DNA from: Leucobacter chromiireducens
GTDB lineage: Bacteria; Actinomycetota; Actinomycetes; Actinomycetales; Microbacteriaceae
Direction of reading: 5' to 3'
Assembly (NCBI RefSeq): GCF_003917135.1
Contig: NZ_RPDI01000003.1
Location: 101,145-165,144, forward strand
DNA: 64,000 bases
A program made the translations under genes and the position numbers. How positions within the stretch are numbered: the stretch's first letter is position 1; the number at the start of each line of letters is the position of its first letter. This document shows, in pieces, positions 60,554 to 64,000 of this stretch. The notes beneath the pieces were generated by a model, which was not told the DNA's origin, made no database searches, and worked only from the letters and a program-made list of their open reading frames with translations.

Positions 60554-61900
60554 TCAGTGGGTCTCGGCCAGCTCGGCGGCAGTATCCTGCTCCGCCGCGC
60601 GCTCAATGAGCGGCGTACCCCAGCGATCCCGAATGACGAGCACCGCGACAAGCGAGACGACCGCCATCAGGGCGAGGTAGATCGACACCGAGCCGATCCA
60701 GCCCGTCGACTGCTGCAGCCACGTCGCGATCGTCGGGGCGAACGCGCCACCGAGGATCGCGCCGAGCGCATAGGAGAGCGACACCCCTGAGTAGCGCACG
60801 CGCGACGGGAAAATCTCGGCGAAGTACGCAGCCTGCGGCCCGTAGGTGAGGCCGGTGGAGAGCATCCAGGCAGAAAGCGAGATCGCGATCATGACCACGA
60901 GCTGCATGTCAACGAGCAGGAACAGGGGGAATGCCCAGAGGATCTGCAGCAGATAGCCGACGATGTACACCTTGCGGCGGCTCTGCCAGCGGTCGGAGAG
61001 CCAGCCGCCCAGCAGGGTCGTGCCCGCCCACACTGCGGAGGCGAGCGTCACGCAGGCGAGCACCGCCGAGCGATCCATTCCGTGCACCGTGGTCGCGTAC
61101 GACAGCACATACCCGCCCGTCGACATGTAGCCGGCGGCGTTGTTGCCCGCGAACGTCAGCGCGGCGAGGAGGACCAGCCACCAGTGCTTCCGCAGCAGTT
61201 CGACGAGCGGCATGCGGGAGCGCGACTTCTGCTGCTGCAGCTCCGTGAACACCGGGCTCTCCTCAACAGAGCGGCGGATCATGAAGCCGACGATGAGCAT
61301 CACGATGCTCAGCAGGAACGGGATGCGCCAGCCGAACTCCAGGAACTTCTCCGGTCCGAATGCCGCGGTGGTGAGTGCCAGCACACCGGACGCGAGCAGC
61401 ATGCCGAACGGCACGCCGAGCTGCGGCGCCGAGCCGAAGAGGCCACGCTTGTCCGCCGGCGCGTGCTCCACGGCCATGAGCGCAGCACCGCCCCACTCGC
61501 CGCCTGCCGAGAAGCCCTGCAGAATGCGCAGGAACACGAGCATGATCGGGGCGATGATGCCCGCCTGCTCGAAGGTGGGGAGCACGCCGATCAGCGTGGT
61601 CGCCGCGCCCATGAGGATCAGGGTCAGCACGAGCATTGAGCGCCGACCGAGGCGGTCGCCCAGGTGGCCGGCGACGATCGCGCCGAGCGGGCGGAACAGG
61701 AAGCTGATGCCGATCGTCGCGAACGAGAGCAGCAGTGCCGCCTGCGCACCGAGCGGTTCGAAGAAGAGCTGGGCGAACACGAGGGCAGCGGTGTTCGCGT
61801 AGATGAAGAAGTCGTACCACTCAATGGTGGTGCCGACCATCGTCGCGAGAGCGACGCGGCGGCTCTCCTTGCGGCCGCTCGTGACGGGTGCGGATGACAT
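60554..61900 (-). CDS. MFS transporter, metabolite:H+ symporter (MHS) family
   Basis: A 448-residue symporter with the MHS family opening VALATMVGTTIEWYDFFIYANTAALVFAQLFF, GHLGDRLGRRSMLVLTLILMG (motif A) and RILQGFSAGGEWGGAALMAVEHAP. Members such as ShiA and PcaT/aromatic acid carriers bring in organic or aromatic acids with protons, fitting the catabolic region. AAAGGAG precedes the ATG at 61900. Convergent with LysR, 8 bp apart. The substrate is probably an aromatic acid (inference). Confidence 0.88.
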   Translation of the reverse strand: MSSAPVTSGRKESRRVALATMVGTTIEWYDFFIYANTAALVFAQLFFEPLGAQAALLLSFATIGISFLFRPLGAIVAGHLGDRLGRRSMLVLTLILMGAATTLIGVLPTFEQAGIIAPIMLVFLRILQGFSAGGEWGGAALMAVEHAPADKRGLFGSAPQLGVPFGMLLASGVLALTTAAFGPEKFLEFGWRIPFLLSIVMLIVGFMIRRSVEESPVFTELQQQKSRSRMPLVELLRKHWWLVLLAALTFAGNNAAGYMSTGGYVLSYATTVHGMDRSAVLACVTLASAVWAGTTLLGGWLSDRWQSRRKVYIVGYLLQILWAFPLFLLVDMQLVVMIAISLSAWMLSTGLTYGPQAAYFAEIFPSRVRYSGVSLSYALGAILGGAFAPTIATWLQQSTGWIGSVSIYLALMAVVSLVAVLVIRDRWGTPLIERAAEQDTAAELAETH

Positions 61901-62084
61901 GCAGACTCCTTTGTCCGGACGGTGCGCGGCGCTCCATCCAGCGCGCCGCGGGTGCGCCCGGCTGGGGCGCACGCACCATCCTGCGCGCCGGGACATGCAC
62001 GGGTCAAACGGACTGGATTGCATAACTCATTCGGGAAAACCGAAGAATGTGGGCCGGCGGGGGCGCGCCGTGCGTTCGGCCCGG

Positions 62085-63116
62085 CTATGCCCGTGCGCCC
62101 CGCCGGTGCAGCAGCGCCGAACCGATCGCGAGCGCCGAGCCCACCACCGTGTCGAGGACCCGCTCACCCGCCGAGGAGAACGGGTCGCCGCCGGCAGCAG
62201 CGCCGGTGATCAGCAGCACGAGCGGTGTGATGCACACGAGCGCCAGCGCGTAGTTGCGCACCACGACGACCTCGATCGCGAACTGCAGGGTGGTGAGCAG
62301 CAGCACGAGCACGAGCGGCTGCGCGCCAAGCGGGGCGAGGACGAGGTAGACCGCCGCCCCGAGCAGCGTGCCGGCGGTGCGGTGCAGCCCGCGCCCGAGC
62401 GCGTGACGACGCCCCGCGGTCAGCCCGACCACCGCAACGCCGGCCGACACGGTCCAGTACGCGCGGTGCGGGTCGAGCCACACCAGGCTGATCACGGTGC
62501 CAGCCACCGCGACCACCGCGACGCGCAGGAGCAGCTCCTGTTCGCCCGCCCCGAGCCAGGGGCCAGGCAGCAGCTCGCGCAACGGCCGCGCCTGCCGTGC
62601 GCGCTCCGCTCGGCGCAGCAGGGGCATCAGCGCGACCAGGTACGAGAACACCATGCCGGCGAGCATCGTCAGCAGCACCGACGCCGGCGCGTTGACGCGC
62701 TCCCCATCCCGCACCGCCGTCATCATGCCGGAGAGCCCGAAGATCAGCACGAAGAACACGGGGCCGGGCGGCCCGAGCCTGAACGCGAACGCGAGGCCGC
62801 TCGCCACGACCGCGACGCCGACGAGGCCGACCGCGAGCCACACGGGCCACGGGGCGAGCGCCACGCCGAGCGCGGCAGCGCCGAACAGTCCGGCCCCGAC
62901 AATCGGCAGCACCCTCGCGCGCTCGCGCGCGGATGCCCCCGCGGCGAACAGCGCGAGGAAGGCGCCGACCGCCGCCTGCAGGCCGAGGTCCTCGCGGCCG
63001 AGCAGCGTGAGCAGGGCGAGCGGCACACCGAGCGATGCTGCGGCGCGCACCGCGATCATGCGGCGCGGAGCCGGTGCTGGCGGGAGTCTGAACAGGCTCA
63101 GGAACTCGCGTCTCAC
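62085..63116 (-). CDS. FUSC-family membrane protein
   Basis: A 343-residue membrane protein with about ten helices in two halves. The second half has VISLVWLDPHRAYWTVSAGVAVVGLTAGRRHALGRGLHRTAGTLLGAAVYLVLAPLG, the FUSC (fusaric acid resistance-like, AaeB/YccS) signature. Such proteins export aromatic acids such as p-hydroxybenzoate, a useful safety valve next to aromatic catabolism. It lies 17 bp after pcaC on the same strand. Confidence 0.83.
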   Translation of the reverse strand: MRREFLSLFRLPPAPAPRRMIAVRAAASLGVPLALLTLLGREDLGLQAAVGAFLALFAAGASARERARVLPIVGAGLFGAAALGVALAPWPVWLAVGLVGVAVVASGLAFAFRLGPPGPVFFVLIFGLSGMMTAVRDGERVNAPASVLLTMLAGMVFSYLVALMPLLRRAERARQARPLRELLPGPWLGAGEQELLLRVAVVAVAGTVISLVWLDPHRAYWTVSAGVAVVGLTAGRRHALGRGLHRTAGTLLGAAVYLVLAPLGAQPLVLVLLLTTLQFAIEVVVVRNYALALVCITPLVLLITGAAAGGDPFSSAGERVLDTVVGSALAIGSALLHRRGARA

Positions 63117-63133
63117 AGCGTCAAGAATACGCG

Positions 63134-63559
63134 CTACGCCTCTCCCAGATCCGCGAGCACACGCTGCGCGAGCTTGAACGCGGTGTTCGCGGCCGGCACG
63201 CCGCAGTAGAGGCCGGCCTGCAGGATCACTTCTGTGATTTCGGCGACCGTGAGGCCGTTGCGGCGCGCGGCGCGCACGTGCATCTCGAATTCCTCGTGGT
63301 GTCCGAGCGCGATCATCGCGGTGAGCACCGCGACCGAGCGCGAGCGGCGGTCGAGCCCCGGCCGCGACCAGATATCGCCCCAGGCGGTGCGGGTGATGAA
63401 GTCCTGGAAGTCCGCGGTGAAGTCGGTGGTGCCGGCGATCGCCCGGTCAACGTGCGCGTCAGAGAGCACCTCGCGGCGCACCACCATGCCCCGCTCGACC
63501 CGCTCGCGGTCGCTGAGCCCCTCCCGGGCGCCGCCCGGTTCGGCGTCCACGGCGCTCAT
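63134..63559 (-). CDS. pcaC: 4-carboxymuconolactone decarboxylase
   Basis: A 141-residue CMD-fold protein. The TTDFTADFQDFITRTAWGDIWSRPGLDRRSRSVAVLTAMIALGHHEEFEMHVRAARRNGLTVAEITEVILQAGLYCGVPAANTAF pattern is the PcaC/AhpD-like family, with the H-x-x-E-x-x-x-H core. It converts 4-carboxymuconolactone to 3-oxoadipate enol-lactone. Overlaps the pcaD-like gene by 4 bp, in the order expected for the protocatechuate branch. Confidence 0.93.
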   Translation of the reverse strand: MSAVDAEPGGAREGLSDRERVERGMVVRREVLSDAHVDRAIAGTTDFTADFQDFITRTAWGDIWSRPGLDRRSRSVAVLTAMIALGHHEEFEMHVRAARRNGLTVAEITEVILQAGLYCGVPAANTAFKLAQRVLADLGEA

Positions 63560-64000
63560 CGCGCGATCCCGCCGAAGAAATCGAGCAGCGCGGCGGCGAC
63601 CGCCTCCCCCTGCTCCGCGGGCGGCTGATGGGCCGCGCCGGCGATGATCACGGAGCGCGCGTCCGGCACGCCCGCAACGATCTCGGCCTGCCGCTCAGGC
63701 GGGGCGACGGTGTCGTGCTCACCACCGAGGGCGAGCACCGGGATCCGGATCTGCCCGAGGCGGTCGCGCAGATCGTGGCTGGCGAGCGCCTCAGCGCAGC
63801 GCGCGTAGCCCTCATCGGAGGTGTTCTGCAGCACGCGCAGGATCCGCCCGGTCAGTTCCGGTTCGCGCGCGATCGACTCGGGCGCGAACCAGCTCTTCGC
63901 CGACGCCGCGACGAGCACCGAGGTGGACTGCTCGCGCACGAGGGCGGCACGCGCGGCCCAGTGTTCGCGGTCTCCGAGCGACGCGGCGGAGGCCAGGCTC
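63556..64000 (-). CDS. pcaD: 3-oxoadipate enol-lactonase, C-terminal part (runs off right edge)
   Basis: The last 147 residues of an alpha/beta hydrolase are visible. The cap and C-terminal portion show SKSWFAPE-like FAPESIAREP, IRIPVLALGGEHDTVAPPERQAEI (the acid residue of the triad in GEHDTVAP) and GAAHQPPAEQGEAV (catalytic His). This matches PcaD, which opens 3-oxoadipate enol-lactone to 3-oxoadipate. The nucleophile part and the start lie outside the window. pcaC is coupled immediately downstream. Confidence 0.87.
   Translation of the reverse strand, partial: SLASAASLGDREHWAARAALVREQSTSVLVAASAKSWFAPESIAREPELTGRILRVLQNTSDEGYARCAEALASHDLRDRLGQIRIPVLALGGEHDTVAPPERQAEIVAGVPDARSVIIAGAAHQPPAEQGEAVAAALLDFFGGIAR

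Overview
The window is high-GC DNA (about 70% by eye) from an actinobacterium. Leaderless starts next to -10 hexamers, a dnaK-grpE-dnaJ-hspR operon with HAIR operators, DUF3817 and DUF2470 proteins and a SipW-type surface locus point to the Microbacteriaceae. Leucobacter or a close relative is my guess from recognition, not a computed placement. I see no insertion sequence, phage gene or CRISPR array. The window opens and closes inside genes.

Layout. 0-3.2 kb: two glycosyltransferases and an MFS transporter on the minus strand. 3.2-8.9 kb: an XRE regulator, then the HspR-controlled chaperone operon dnaK-grpE-dnaJ-hspR running into an RsmC/RlmG-type methyltransferase. 8.9-11.6 kb: a UMF1-type transporter and a PIF1-like helicase. 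11.6-18.6 kb: a visibly lower-GC locus with a SipW-type signal peptidase, four related SipW-type surface proteins, a seven-bladed RCC1-like propeller and an LAxTG-tailed protein. Facing it is a single polypeptide that joins an ECF sigma factor, a zinc-finger anti-sigma domain, a membrane helix and an outside domain related to the LAxTG protein. 18.7-25 kb: DUF2470-heme oxygenase, a lipoprotein with a serine-hydrolase fold and lost catalytic motifs, tRNA-Gly(CCC), ogt, an Ada-AlkA fusion and a TetR regulator. 25-35.6 kb: an amine-oxidase-type pair, an ABC exporter, TrmH-type methyltransferase, glycerate kinase, aldo/keto reductase, ClpB with its own HAIR site and an HPP protein.

36.6-64 kb is largely an aromatic-catabolism region. 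It has an IclR regulator, pcaF-pcaJ-pcaI with a tandem palindromic operator, and an SsuABC-like importer followed by PaaX. A MarR-controlled five-gene acyl-CoA operon comes next (SDR, amidohydrolase, acyl-CoA dehydrogenase, MaoC, acyl-CoA ligase). Then follow a vanAB-type Rieske demethylase with a divergent PadR regulator and perfect operator, a 1016-residue self-sufficient cytochrome P450, an HtaA-like protein with LysR, an MHS-family transporter, FUSC, and pcaC-pcaD at the right edge. Together these genes would import methoxylated or side-chain aromatics, demethylate or degrade them, and finish through the beta-ketoadipate pathway.

Two systems stand out. One is the P450 (CYP255/GcoA-like by local motifs) fused to an FprA-type reductase and a C-terminal flavodoxin. 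The other is the SipW surface locus with a membrane-tethered sigma factor whose outside domain resembles a structural component of the locus.
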